From the NCBI RefSeq assembly GCF_900102635.1, contig NZ_FMZQ01000002.1, positions 62,001 to 126,000 of the forward strand: a stretch of DNA of 64,000 nucleotides. The letters are read 5' to 3'. Of the stretch, positions 16,955-25,906 are shown piece after piece (positions within the stretch are counted from its first letter, which is position 1; each line of letters starts with the position of its first letter). The stretch is from Ectopseudomonas chengduensis. GTDB lineage: Bacteria; Pseudomonadota; Gammaproteobacteria; Pseudomonadales; Pseudomonadaceae. The notes beneath the pieces were generated by a model. That model made no database searches and had not been told where the DNA came from. It worked only from the letters and a program-made list of their open reading frames with translations. Made by a program: the position numbers and the translations under genes.

Positions 16955-17155
16955 ATGAACCAACCTGATAGCGAAATTCTCACGCTGGATGAAGTGGCGG
17001 TCTACCTCAAGGCAGGGAAGAAGACCGTTTACCGGCTGGCCCAGCAGGGGGAGATACCGGGATTCAAGCTGGGCGGCACCTGGCGGTTTCGTCGCAGCGA
17101 GTTGGATTGCTGGATTGCCGCGCAGATAGCCGAGAAAACGCAGGACAAGACATGA
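16955..17155 (+). CDS. Excisionase-type HTH protein heading the defence operon
   Basis: A 66-aa DNA-binding protein with an HTH_17 fold: ILTLDEVAVYLKAGKKTVYR then LAQQGEIPGFKLGGTWRFRR and SELDCWIAAQ. Such proteins are called excisionase-like but often sit at the head of restriction-modification or defence operons and probably regulate them. Its stop overlaps the ATG of a 21-codon ORF, which in turn overlaps the methyltransferase start. The regulatory role is inferred from position. Confidence 0.8.
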   Translation: MNQPDSEILTLDEVAVYLKAGKKTVYRLAQQGEIPGFKLGGTWRFRRSELDCWIAAQIAEKTQDKT

Positions 17156-17217
17156 GCGCCCCGAAAAACGATAGCAACCAGGCGGCCTCGCTCCGAGAGG
17201 GGGCTGCACGCCCATGA
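17152..17217 (+). CDS. 21-codon linking ORF between HTH and methyltransferase genes
   Basis: ATG at 17152 overlaps the HTH stop (ATGA). The frame reads MSAPKNDSNQAASLREGAAR-P and ends in a TGA that overlaps the methyltransferase ATG (ATGA again). It is too short for a known domain. Its placement suggests a translational relay, so that methyltransferase synthesis depends on ribosomes coming from the HTH gene. Confidence 0.5.
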   Translation: MSAPKNDSNQAASLREGAARP

Positions 17218-19985
17218 ACGCCGTAGAAATCGAACAAGCCATCACCGACCTCGCGGAGCAGCCGTTCGACCGTGCAGAGTTCCCCTATGCCTTTCTTGAG
17301 GCGTTCGGCAACAAAGCGACCACCATCAAGCGCCTGCGTGCGGGGGCATCGAACAAGTCCGATCTCGGCGGTGTTCTCCAGACCAGCAACATCCACATCC
17401 TGACCTGCGACGCAGGGCGGGTCACGCAGACGCTGGCCGCCCTCAAGGCCAGCCCGGCGACGGCCAAGGCCAAGGCGAAGTTCATCCTCGCCACCGACGG
17501 CACGGACTTCGAGGCCGAAGACCTGACCAGCGGCGAGACCGTCGCCTGCGCCTTCGAGGACTTTCCCGACCACTTCGGCTTCTTCCTGCCGCTGGCGGGC
17601 ATCAGCACCGTCCGCCAGATCAGCGAGAACGCCTTCGACATCCGGGCCACCAGCCGCCTGAATCGCCTGTACGTCGAACTGCTGAAGGACAACCCGGAAT
17701 GGGGCACGGCGGAGCGTCGCCACGACATGAACAAGTTCATGGCGCGGCTGATCTTCTGCTTCTTCGCCGAGGACACCGACATCTTCGTCGGCAAGGGCCG
17801 CTTCACCGAAACCGTCGCGCAGATGAGCGCCAGGGACTCATCGAACACGCACGAGGTTCTCGCCACGTTGTTCCGCGCCATGAACACCAAGCGCGACGAC
17901 CGGGCTGCCGCCAGGATTCCCCGGTGGGCCGAAGACTTCCCCTACGTCAACGGGCAGTTGTTCTCCGGCGGCGACGAGGTGCCGCGGTTCAGCAAGATTG
18001 CCCGGTCCTACCTGTTGCATGTCGGTGGGTTGGACTGGACCAAGATCAACCCCGACATCTTCGGTTCGATGATCCAGGCCGTTGCCGAAGACGAGGAGCG
18101 CGGCGAGCTGGGGATGCACTACACCAGTGTCCCCAACATCCTCAAGGTTCTCAATCCGCTGTTCCTCGACGACCTGCGGGAGAAGCTGGAGGAAGCGGAC
18201 GATAACGCCCGCATGTTGCTCAACCTGCGCAAACGCATTGCCAAGATCAGGGTCTTCGACCCGGCCTGCGGTTCGGGCAACTTCCTGGTCATCGCTTACA
18301 AGGAAATGCGCGCTATCGAGGCAGAGATCAACCGGCGGCGCGGCGAGCCGGATCGTGCATCAGAAATCCCGGTCACCAACTTTCGCGGGATCGAGCTACG
18401 CGATTTCCCGGCGGAAATCGCCCGCCTTGCGCTGGTCATTGCTGAGTATCAGTGCGATGTGCTGTATCGGGGCCAGAAGCTGGCCCTGGCCGAGTTTCTG
18501 CCACTGCGCAATGAGAACTGGATCACCTGCGGCAACGCGCTGCGGCTGGACTGGCTGAGCATTTGCCCGCCAGCGGGTACCGGAGTGAAGGTGCAGGCCG
18601 ATGATCTTTTTCGCACGCCGCTAGATCAAGCCGAGATCGACTTCGAGAACGAGGGGGGCGAGACGTATATCTGTGGCAATCCCCCCTATCTCGGCAGTCG
18701 ATGGAGAGACAAGGAGCAGCAAGACGACTTGGCGGCCTTATTCGCTGGTCGCGCGCCTAGTTTCAAGGACTTGGACTATGTCGCCGCTTGGTACTTGAAG
18801 GCTGCAGATTATCTTCACGCCGTACCCGATTGTTGCTGTGCGTTTGTCGCCACTAAGTCGATTTGTCAAGGCGAGCAAGTCGCCATGCTATGGCCTCTGA
18901 TCTTTGGTCAAGGTCTGGAAATATCCTTCGCTTACCGACCCTTTCATTGGAGCAATCTGGCGGCCGCAAACGCGGGCGTGACTGTAGTTATTGTTGGCAT
19001 CGCGTCCGCGCGTTCGAGCAAGAAAACTCTTTTTGAGGGTGATGAAAAGCGCGTCGTAGACAGCATCGGACCTTACCTGATTCCAGTCGGAAACATCATC
19101 GTTCAAAAGGCTCCTAGACCCTTAAATGGCTTGCCTCGGATGGACTACGGAAACAAGCCTACAGATGGCGGTAACCTGATATTGGACAGGGCCACGAAGG
19201 ACGGCCTTGTTGCGGCACGCCCCGAAGCTGCTCGGTTCATAAGAGCATATGTCGGCTCCACCGAGTTCATCAATGGCGTGCCACGCTTCTGCCTGTGGGT
19301 TGAAGATAAGGAAGTTGATGACGCACGCTTAGTGCCCGAAATTTGTGAGAGGTTTGAGAACGTACGAAAGCTCAGAGCCGAAAGTAAGGGGCAGCAGGCG
19401 AACGCGAATGCAGACACGCCCCATCGGTTTGTCTTCGCGCCTCATCGATCTGGGAGCGCGCTGATTATTCCTCGCGTTTCTTCCGAACGCCGCCCGTACC
19501 TGCCTGTAGGGATTGTCGATGATGCGACAGTAATTTCTGATCGGGCTGCGGTGATCTACAGGCCTGAAACGTGGTTGCTCGGTATCGTGGCTAGCCGTAT
19601 GCATTTGGTCTGGATTGCTACTGTATGCGTGCGCATGAGAATGGACTTTTCTTATTCAAACACTCTCGGCTGGCACACATTCCCAGTGCCGACACTGACC
19701 GAGAAAAACAAGGCCGATCTCACGCGCTGCGCGGAGGACATCCTGCTGGCGCGGGAGCATCACTTCCCCGCGACCATCGCGGACCTGTACGACCCCGAGA
19801 ACATGCCCGCTGACCTGCGTGCCGCCCATGAGCGTAACGACGAAGTGCTGGAGCGCATCTACATCGGTCGGCGCTTCAAGAACGACACTGAGCGGCTGGA
19901 AAAACTGTTCGACCTTTACACCAAGATGACCGCTTCGGCTGCACTGGCCAAGGGCAAGAAGCGCAAAGCGGGAGCCAACGCATGA
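17214..19985 (+). CDS. MmeI-like class I SAM-dependent DNA methyltransferase
   Basis: Probable adenine-specific DNA methyltransferase of 923 aa. Order: N-terminal region (FPYAFLEAFGNKATTIKRLR, as in MmeI-like proteins), helical spacer, SAM-binding motif DPACGSGNFL at about residues 349-358, catalytic NPPY at about 488, target-recognition region at about 560-830, and a helical C-terminus (YDPENMPADLRAAHE, typical of MmeI_C). Type IIL enzymes carry a D...ExK nuclease in the N-terminal part. I cannot find one here, so this looks like a modification or target-recognition subunit with cleavage left to its neighbours. Bases of about 18,600-19,680 are visibly AT-richer than the rest. The stop overlaps the helicase start. 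Confidence 0.88.
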   Translation: MNAVEIEQAITDLAEQPFDRAEFPYAFLEAFGNKATTIKRLRAGASNKSDLGGVLQTSNIHILTCDAGRVTQTLAALKASPATAKAKAKFILATDGTDFEAEDLTSGETVACAFEDFPDHFGFFLPLAGISTVRQISENAFDIRATSRLNRLYVELLKDNPEWGTAERRHDMNKFMARLIFCFFAEDTDIFVGKGRFTETVAQMSARDSSNTHEVLATLFRAMNTKRDDRAAARIPRWAEDFPYVNGQLFSGGDEVPRFSKIARSYLLHVGGLDWTKINPDIFGSMIQAVAEDEERGELGMHYTSVPNILKVLNPLFLDDLREKLEEADDNARMLLNLRKRIAKIRVFDPACGSGNFLVIAYKEMRAIEAEINRRRGEPDRASEIPVTNFRGIELRDFPAEIARLALVIAEYQCDVLYRGQKLALAEFLPLRNENWITCGNALRLDWLSICPPAGTGVKVQADDLFRTPLDQAEIDFENEGGETYICGNPPYLGSRWRDKEQQDDLAALFAGRAPSFKDLDYVAAWYLKAADYLHAVPDCCCAFVATKSICQGEQVAMLWPLIFGQGLEISFAYRPFHWSNLAAANAGVTVVIVGIASARSSKKTLFEGDEKRVVDSIGPYLIPVGNIIVQKAPRPLNGLPRMDYGNKPTDGGNLILDRATKDGLVAARPEAARFIRAYVGSTEFINGVPRFCLWVEDKEVDDARLVPEICERFENVRKLRAESKGQQANANADTPHRFVFAPHRSGSALIIPRVSSERRPYLPVGIVDDATVISDRAAVIYRPETWLLGIVASRMHLVWIATVCVRMRMDFSYSNTLGWHTFPVPTLTEKNKADLTRCAEDILLAREHHFPATIADLYDPENMPADLRAAHERNDEVLERIYIGRRFKNDTERLEKLFDLYTKMTASAALAKGKKRKAGANA

Positions 19986-22036
19986 GCGACAAGATCAAGT
20001 CCGTACCGTCCGTTTCCGTCACCTACGCCCGAAACGGCGTATCGACCAAGGCCAATGCGCTTGGCATGCGGCCCATGCAGGAGCGGGCCTACGAGAAGCG
20101 GGGAGAGCAATACCTGCTGATCAAGTCGCCACCCGCATCGGGCAAGAGCCGTGCGCTGATGTTCGTGGCACTCGACAAGCTCAATAACCAAGGCTTGAAG
20201 CAGGCCATCATCGTTGTACCGGAAAAGTCCATCGGTGCTAGCTTCAACGACGAGCCGCTGTCGAAGTACGGTTTCTGGTCCGACTGGCACGTCGAACCCA
20301 AGTGGAACCTGTGCAACGCGCCGGGCAATGACAACGGCGGCAAGGTCAAGTCGTTGGGCGCCTTCCTTGAAGGTGACGACAAGGTGCTGGTCTGCACCCA
20401 CGCGACCTTCCGTTTCGCGGTCGATGCCTACGGCGTGGAAGCGTTCGATGATCGACTGATCGCGGTCGATGAGTTCCACCACGTTTCGGCCAACCCGGAC
20501 AACAAGCTCGGCTTGCACCTAGGGCAGTTCTTCGCGCGGGGCAAGACACACATCGTTGCCATGACCGGCTCCTACTTCCGTGGCGACGCCGAGGCCGTGC
20601 TTGCACCGCAGGATGAGTCGAAGTTCGATACCGTCACCTACACCTACTACGAACAGCTCAACGGCTACGAGTACCTCAAGCAACTCGACATCGGCTACTT
20701 CTTCTACAGCGGGCCTTACGTCGACGACATCCTCAATGTCCTTGATCCCGCCGAGAAGACCATCATCCACATCCCGAATGTCAATTCGCGCGAGAGCACG
20801 AAGGACAAGATGCGGGAAGTGGAGCACATCATCGAGGCGCTGGGTGAATGGCAAGGCATCGACCCTGCGACCGGCTTCCAACGTGTCAAGCGCCCCGATG
20901 GCCGCGTGCTGCGGATCGCCGATCTCGTCGATGACGATGCCGCCAAGCGCGACCGCGTGTCCGCCTCACTCAAAGACCCGGCGCAGAAGAACAACCGCGA
21001 CCATGTGGACATCATCATCGCGCTGGGCATGGCGAAGGAAGGCTTCGATTGGATTTGGTGCGAACATGCGCTGACCGTGGGCTACCGCGCCAGCCTGACC
21101 GAGATCGTGCAGATCATCGGCCGAGCTACCCGCGACGCGCCCGGCAAGACCCGCGCGAGGTTCACCAACCTGATCGCCGAGCCGGACGCAGCCGAGGAAG
21201 CTGTCACCGAGGCCGTTAACGATACGTTAAAGGCCATCGCGGCGAGCCTGCTGATGGAGCAGGTTCTAGCTCCGCGCTTCGAGTTCAAGCCCAAGAACCC
21301 CGACAGCGGCCCGACGCCGGGCTTTAACTACGGCGAGGGGGGCTATGACCCGGACCGCTGCAATGTCGGTGTCAATGAGCAGACAGGGGCGTACCAAATC
21401 GAAATCAAGGGCCTCGCCGAGCCCAAGAGCAAGGAGGCGGCGCGAATCTGTCAGGAAGACTTGAACGAAGTTATCGCGGCCTTCGTGCAGGACAAGCCCA
21501 CCATCGAGCGCGGCCTGTTCGATGAGGAGCTGGTGCCCGAGGAGCTGACGCAGGTTCGCATGGGCAAGATCATCAAGGACAAGTATCCCGAGCTTGACGC
21601 CGAAGATCAGGAGGCCGTGCGCCAGCACGCCATCGCCGCCCTCAACCTCACGCAGCAGGCCAAGCGGCTAGTCACCGAAGGTGAGAGCGACGGGTCACCC
21701 AACACCGCCCTGATCGACGGCGTGCGCCGCTTCGCGATGGACGTGCGCGAGTTGGACATCGACCTTATCGACCGCATCAACCCCTTCGGCGAAGCCTACG
21801 CCATCCTCGCCAAGACTATGAGCGAGGACAGCTTAAAGCAGGTCGCGGCAGCCATCTCGGCCAAGCGCACGAGCCTGACGCCGGACGAGGCGAAGGAGAT
21901 GGCTGTTCGCGCCGTTCAGTTCAAGAAGGAGCGCGGACGCATTCCTGCACTCGATTCCCAGGATGCCTGGGAGCGACGCATGGCCGAAGGCGCGGTCGCC
22001 TTTATGCGATTCAAGGCGGAGGGGCGCTATGAGTAA
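19982..22036 (+). CDS. Superfamily 2 DEAD/DEAH-type helicase of the defence operon
   Basis: ATP-dependent helicase or translocase, 684 aa. Motif I is SPPASGKSR (about residue 50), motif II AVDEFHH (about 162), motif III MTGSYF (about 193) and motif VI QIIGRATRDAPGKTRAR (about 377). The C-terminal 250 residues match no domain I can name and could contact partners. It starts at an ATGA overlap with the methyltransferase and its end overlaps the GIY-YIG gene by 8 bases. By analogy with type I/III restriction and BREX or DISARM helicases it may translocate along unmodified DNA. That role is inferred. Confidence 0.88.
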   Translation: MSDKIKSVPSVSVTYARNGVSTKANALGMRPMQERAYEKRGEQYLLIKSPPASGKSRALMFVALDKLNNQGLKQAIIVVPEKSIGASFNDEPLSKYGFWSDWHVEPKWNLCNAPGNDNGGKVKSLGAFLEGDDKVLVCTHATFRFAVDAYGVEAFDDRLIAVDEFHHVSANPDNKLGLHLGQFFARGKTHIVAMTGSYFRGDAEAVLAPQDESKFDTVTYTYYEQLNGYEYLKQLDIGYFFYSGPYVDDILNVLDPAEKTIIHIPNVNSRESTKDKMREVEHIIEALGEWQGIDPATGFQRVKRPDGRVLRIADLVDDDAAKRDRVSASLKDPAQKNNRDHVDIIIALGMAKEGFDWIWCEHALTVGYRASLTEIVQIIGRATRDAPGKTRARFTNLIAEPDAAEEAVTEAVNDTLKAIAASLLMEQVLAPRFEFKPKNPDSGPTPGFNYGEGGYDPDRCNVGVNEQTGAYQIEIKGLAEPKSKEAARICQEDLNEVIAAFVQDKPTIERGLFDEELVPEELTQVRMGKIIKDKYPELDAEDQEAVRQHAIAALNLTQQAKRLVTEGESDGSPNTALIDGVRRFAMDVRELDIDLIDRINPFGEAYAILAKTMSEDSLKQVAAAISAKRTSLTPDEAKEMAVRAVQFKKERGRIPALDSQDAWERRMAEGAVAFMRFKAEGRYE

Positions 22037-23240
22037 CTCCGATCTTGACGAACTCGCTGCGGAGCTTGCCGAGTTCGCACCGCCCGAGGCTAAAGGCGGA
22101 CGGCCAGCCAGTGAGGAGCGCGTCATCGCGGGCTTCGAGGAAATCCAACGCTTCACCGAGAAGCACGGGCGTGTGCCGCAGCATGGTGAGGATCGCGACA
22201 TATTCGAGCGCCTCTACGCCGTGCGCCTGGACCGCTTGCGTGCGCTCCCGGACTGCCGCGCCCTGCTGGAGTCGCTGGACCATCAGGGCTTGCTTGCCGG
22301 GGCGCCTGCCGTTGTCGTTTCGGCAGATGAAGCCATCGATATCGACGACCTGGCTGCCGAGTTGGCGGGCGTAGCCGAGGCGGACGACATCACGGTCCTG
22401 CGCCATGTCCGCACCAGCGCCGACAAGCGCGCAGCCGAGGAGATCGCGGATCGCAAGCCTTGCGAAGACTTCGAAGCGTTCAAGCCACTGTTCGAGCGCG
22501 TAGCGACGGAAGTCAAGACCGGCTTGCGCCAATCCCAGCCCATAGAGGCGGGCCGCCGAGCGATTGAGGCCGGGGACTTTTTCGTTCTCGATGGAATCAC
22601 GCTCTACGTTGCCGAGGTCGGCGAGCCATTGAAGACCACCGCCGGGGAAGTGGACCGCCGCCTGCGCCTCATCTTCTCCAACGGCACCGAGAGCAATCTG
22701 CTGTTGCGCTCGCTCCAGCGCGCTTTTTACAACGACCCCGCCGCGCGGCGGCTGGCCTCGCCCGAGAGCGGACAACTCTCCTTCGGCGGCGAGCTTGAAG
22801 CCGACGATGTCGAAAGCGGCACGATCTACGTCCTGCGCTCTCTCTCCGATCATCCCTATGTCGCGCAGCACCGCGACATCATCCACAAGATGGGCGTGAC
22901 CGGCGGCAGGGTGGAGACGCGCATCGCCAACGCCGAACACGATTCCACCTACCTGCTGGCGAAGGTCGAAGTGGTGGCGACCTACAAGCTCGCGGGCATC
23001 AACCGCACCCGGATGGAGAACCTGTTCCACAGGCTATTCGCGCCCGCACGGTTGAACATCACTATCAACGACCGCTTCGGTCATCCTGTGCAGCCTGAGG
23101 AATGGTTCCTAGTGCCACTTCATGTGATCGACGAGGCCGTTCAGCGCATTCGAGACGGATCGATTACCGAGTTTATCTATGACCCGAAGACCGCTCGACT
23201 GGTGGGCTACGCGCGGACTCACTATAAGGATGAACCATGA
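22029..23240 (+). CDS. GIY-YIG nuclease-domain protein of the defence operon
   Basis: A 403-aa protein with a C-terminal GIY-YIG domain of T5orf172/MUG113 type. TIYVLRS (about residue 264) stands for GIY and HKMGVTGGRVETRI (about 287) for YIG. The catalytic Arg is in that second motif and the likely metal-binding Glu is in RTRMENLFHRLF (about 328). The N-terminal 250 residues are helical and acidic with no family I know. The start at 22029 (MSNSDLDEL) overlaps the helicase end. It is the best candidate for the DNA-cutting subunit that the methyltransferase lacks. Confidence 0.85.
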   Translation: MSNSDLDELAAELAEFAPPEAKGGRPASEERVIAGFEEIQRFTEKHGRVPQHGEDRDIFERLYAVRLDRLRALPDCRALLESLDHQGLLAGAPAVVVSADEAIDIDDLAAELAGVAEADDITVLRHVRTSADKRAAEEIADRKPCEDFEAFKPLFERVATEVKTGLRQSQPIEAGRRAIEAGDFFVLDGITLYVAEVGEPLKTTAGEVDRRLRLIFSNGTESNLLLRSLQRAFYNDPAARRLASPESGQLSFGGELEADDVESGTIYVLRSLSDHPYVAQHRDIIHKMGVTGGRVETRIANAEHDSTYLLAKVEVVATYKLAGINRTRMENLFHRLFAPARLNITINDRFGHPVQPEEWFLVPLHVIDEAVQRIRDGSITEFIYDPKTARLVGYARTHYKDEP

Positions 23241-25906
23241 TGGAAAGTCTGCGACCGAAGCAGTCAGAGGCTCGATCCATGGTCTTTGCAGAAGGGGCGC
23301 AGTGGGTCCGCGCTGACTTTCATCTGCATACCCGAGCGGACCGTGAATTCAAGTTCACGGGCGATGACAACTTCTACAACAGCAACTATGTGGATGCGTT
23401 GGAGAAAGCGGGCATCCGATTGGGCGTCATCACCAACCACAACAAGTTCGACTTCGAAGAATTCAAAGCACTGCGCAAGACGGCCCAGAAGAAGGGTATT
23501 GCGCTGCTGCCAGGCGTCGAGTTGTCGGTCAATGACGGGGCTAATGGCATCCACACGCTTGTTGTGTTCTCCGACGAATGGATCGATGAACATAATTACA
23601 TCAACCCCTTCCTGACCAGCGCATTCGAAGGCAAAACGCCCGCGCAGTACGAGCAGGAGAACGGGCGCACTTCATGGTCGCTTCTGGAGACCATCAAGAA
23701 GCTGGAAGGCTATCACCGGGACTTCTTTCTTGTCTTCGCCCATGTCGAAGCCCCGAGTGGGCTGTGGGCGGAGCTGGATGGCGGCCGGCTGACTGAGTTG
23801 GGGCAAAACGAGTTCTTCCGACGCAGAACGCTGGCTTTTCAGAAGGTACGCACGCACGACGGCGCAGGCAAAGACAAACCCTGCCGCACCAAGATTCAAA
23901 GCTGGCTACAGAGCTGGTACCCCGCCGAACTGGAAGGCAGCGACCCCAAGAGTGTCGATGAAATCGGTCGAGGCAAAGCCAGCTACCTGAAGCTGGGCGA
24001 ACTGTCCTTCGAGGCGGTCAAGTTTGCCTTGAGCGATCCGGCTGGGCGGGTAGCCATGGAGCCGCCAAAACATCAAGCGTCGCACATCCGCAGCATCCGC
24101 TTCGACGGCGGCATTCTCGACGGGCAGATGTTGCATTTCTCTTCCGAACTCAACACGTTGATCGGCATCCGAGGCAGCGGCAAATCATCCATCCTGGAGG
24201 CAGTGCGCTACGCCCTCGACATTCCACGCGGCGAGAAGGCGCAGGACACCAAGTACAAGGATGAGTTGATCCGCCATACCCTCGGCAGTGGCGGCAAGGT
24301 GACGTTGACGGCCTGCGATGTGTATGGGCAGGAGTTCACCATCTCCCGTATCTTCCGCGAAGCGCCGAACGTCTACTTGGGCGGCAAGTTGCAGCCCGGC
24401 GTGTCGATCCGAGAGACCGTACTGCGTCGCCCGATCTATTTTGGTCAGAAGGACCTCTCCAGCACCGGCGAAGGCTTCGAGACCGACCTGGTAGAAAAGC
24501 TGGTTGGCGAGAAGCTACGTGTGCTGCGTGACGAAATAGAGGTTCAACGCCAGCGCGTGCGCGACGCTGCTCAGCGCTGGCTCAAGCTCAGCAACACGGC
24601 CGAACTCAAGCGCGACTTCGAGACCCAACTAAATGATGCCAACTTCCGTATGACCAAGTTCGCGGAGCACGGCGTCGCCGACAAGCTCCAAAAGCGCCTC
24701 GGATTCCAGCAGGACGCTACTGCGCTAGCACGCATGAAGGAGCGGGCAGACAGCTTCCTCCTCGCCTTAGGGCAATTGATTGCCGAACATGAGGACGAGT
24801 TGCGCAACGCGACGAGTTACGTGTCCAAGCAGAACCCGGATTTCTTCGCAGCCTACTACGTCGAGTTCTCCAACCTCGTGGCCAAGGTCGATCAGCTCAA
24901 GCAGATCGAGCAAGACGCGCGAGCCATTGCGGGGCGCCTCAAGACCAAGCAGAGCGAGTTTGAAGGTGCAAGCAAGAGCCTTCAGGAGGAGTTCGCACAA
25001 GTCGAGCGTCAACTAGCTCAGGAACTCAAGCAAACCGGCATGACAGCCATTCAGCCGGACGACTTCCTGGCCCAGCAGCAGCGCAAAACCAAGGCGGAGC
25101 AAATGCTGGAGGCGCTGGCCAAGCAGGAATCACAGCAGACCAGCATCCGCGACGCGCTGTTTGCCGAGATCGACAAACTCAATGAACTATGGCTGCGCGA
25201 GTTCAACACCATCAAGGTAGAGCTGGACCGCGTGAACGCTGGCCACACCGCCCTGCAGATCGAAGCGGACTTCAAGGGCGACAAGGAAGCCGCCATCAGC
25301 TTCATGCAGCAGCTCTTCAAGGGCAGCAACATTCGCGAAACCACGCTGCGCGCAGTGATGGAGGACTATGCCGATTTCGGCGGCCTCCTGCGTGCCCTGC
25401 CGGGAGCCTTGGCGAAGGCCGGCAGCACCCCCGAGGTCTTCGAAAAGACCTTCATGCAGAACCTGACCGATTTCGTCACCTGGCAGGTGCCCAACCGCTT
25501 CGTCATCCGCTATCGCGGCAAAGAGTTGAAGCACCACTCTCTCGGGCAGCGCGCTTCGGCGCTGTTGCTGTACGTGCTCAGTCAACGCCAGAACGACGTG
25601 ATCATCATCGACCAACCGGAAGACGATCTGGACAACCAGACCATTTACGACGATGTGATCAAGCTGCTACGCGAAATGAAGCCTCACGCCCAATTCATCT
25701 TCGCCACCCACAACGCCAACTTCCCGGTGCTGGGTGACGCGGAACAGGTGCACGCCTGCCAATACCAGGACGAGGAGGTCGCCACGCGAAGCGGCAGCAT
25801 CGACGCCCGCCCGGTGCAGGACGCCATCATCAACATCATGGAAGGAGGCCAGGAAGCCTTCAACCGTCGCAAAGAGGTCTACAACCTATGGAAACCACAG
25901 AGCTGA
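23237..25906 (+). CDS. PHP-domain plus SMC/ABC-like ATPase (TrlF-like)
   Basis: An 889-aa protein. An N-terminal PHP-type metal-dependent phosphoesterase shows RADFHLHT (about residue 30), ITNHNKFD and LPGVELS. Then comes an ABC/SMC-like ATPase with Walker A GIRGSGKSS (about 310), a long coiled-coil region (about 420-700), Walker B VIIIDQPEDDLDNQ (about 787) and the switch His in FATHNANF (about 820). From memory this resembles proteins annotated as TrlF-family AAA-like ATPases. PHP domains act as nucleases or phosphatases, so this may be a second effector that senses DNA through the SMC-like part. Start overlaps the previous stop by 4 bases; an ATG at 23240 is also possible. Confidence 0.87.
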   Translation: MMESLRPKQSEARSMVFAEGAQWVRADFHLHTRADREFKFTGDDNFYNSNYVDALEKAGIRLGVITNHNKFDFEEFKALRKTAQKKGIALLPGVELSVNDGANGIHTLVVFSDEWIDEHNYINPFLTSAFEGKTPAQYEQENGRTSWSLLETIKKLEGYHRDFFLVFAHVEAPSGLWAELDGGRLTELGQNEFFRRRTLAFQKVRTHDGAGKDKPCRTKIQSWLQSWYPAELEGSDPKSVDEIGRGKASYLKLGELSFEAVKFALSDPAGRVAMEPPKHQASHIRSIRFDGGILDGQMLHFSSELNTLIGIRGSGKSSILEAVRYALDIPRGEKAQDTKYKDELIRHTLGSGGKVTLTACDVYGQEFTISRIFREAPNVYLGGKLQPGVSIRETVLRRPIYFGQKDLSSTGEGFETDLVEKLVGEKLRVLRDEIEVQRQRVRDAAQRWLKLSNTAELKRDFETQLNDANFRMTKFAEHGVADKLQKRLGFQQDATALARMKERADSFLLALGQLIAEHEDELRNATSYVSKQNPDFFAAYYVEFSNLVAKVDQLKQIEQDARAIAGRLKTKQSEFEGASKSLQEEFAQVERQLAQELKQTGMTAIQPDDFLAQQQRKTKAEQMLEALAKQESQQTSIRDALFAEIDKLNELWLREFNTIKVELDRVNAGHTALQIEADFKGDKEAAISFMQQLFKGSNIRETTLRAVMEDYADFGGLLRALPGALAKAGSTPEVFEKTFMQNLTDFVTWQVPNRFVIRYRGKELKHHSLGQRASALLLYVLSQRQNDVIIIDQPEDDLDNQTIYDDVIKLLREMKPHAQFIFATHNANFPVLGDAEQVHACQYQDEEVATRSGSIDARPVQDAIINIMEGGQEAFNRRKEVYNLWKPQS

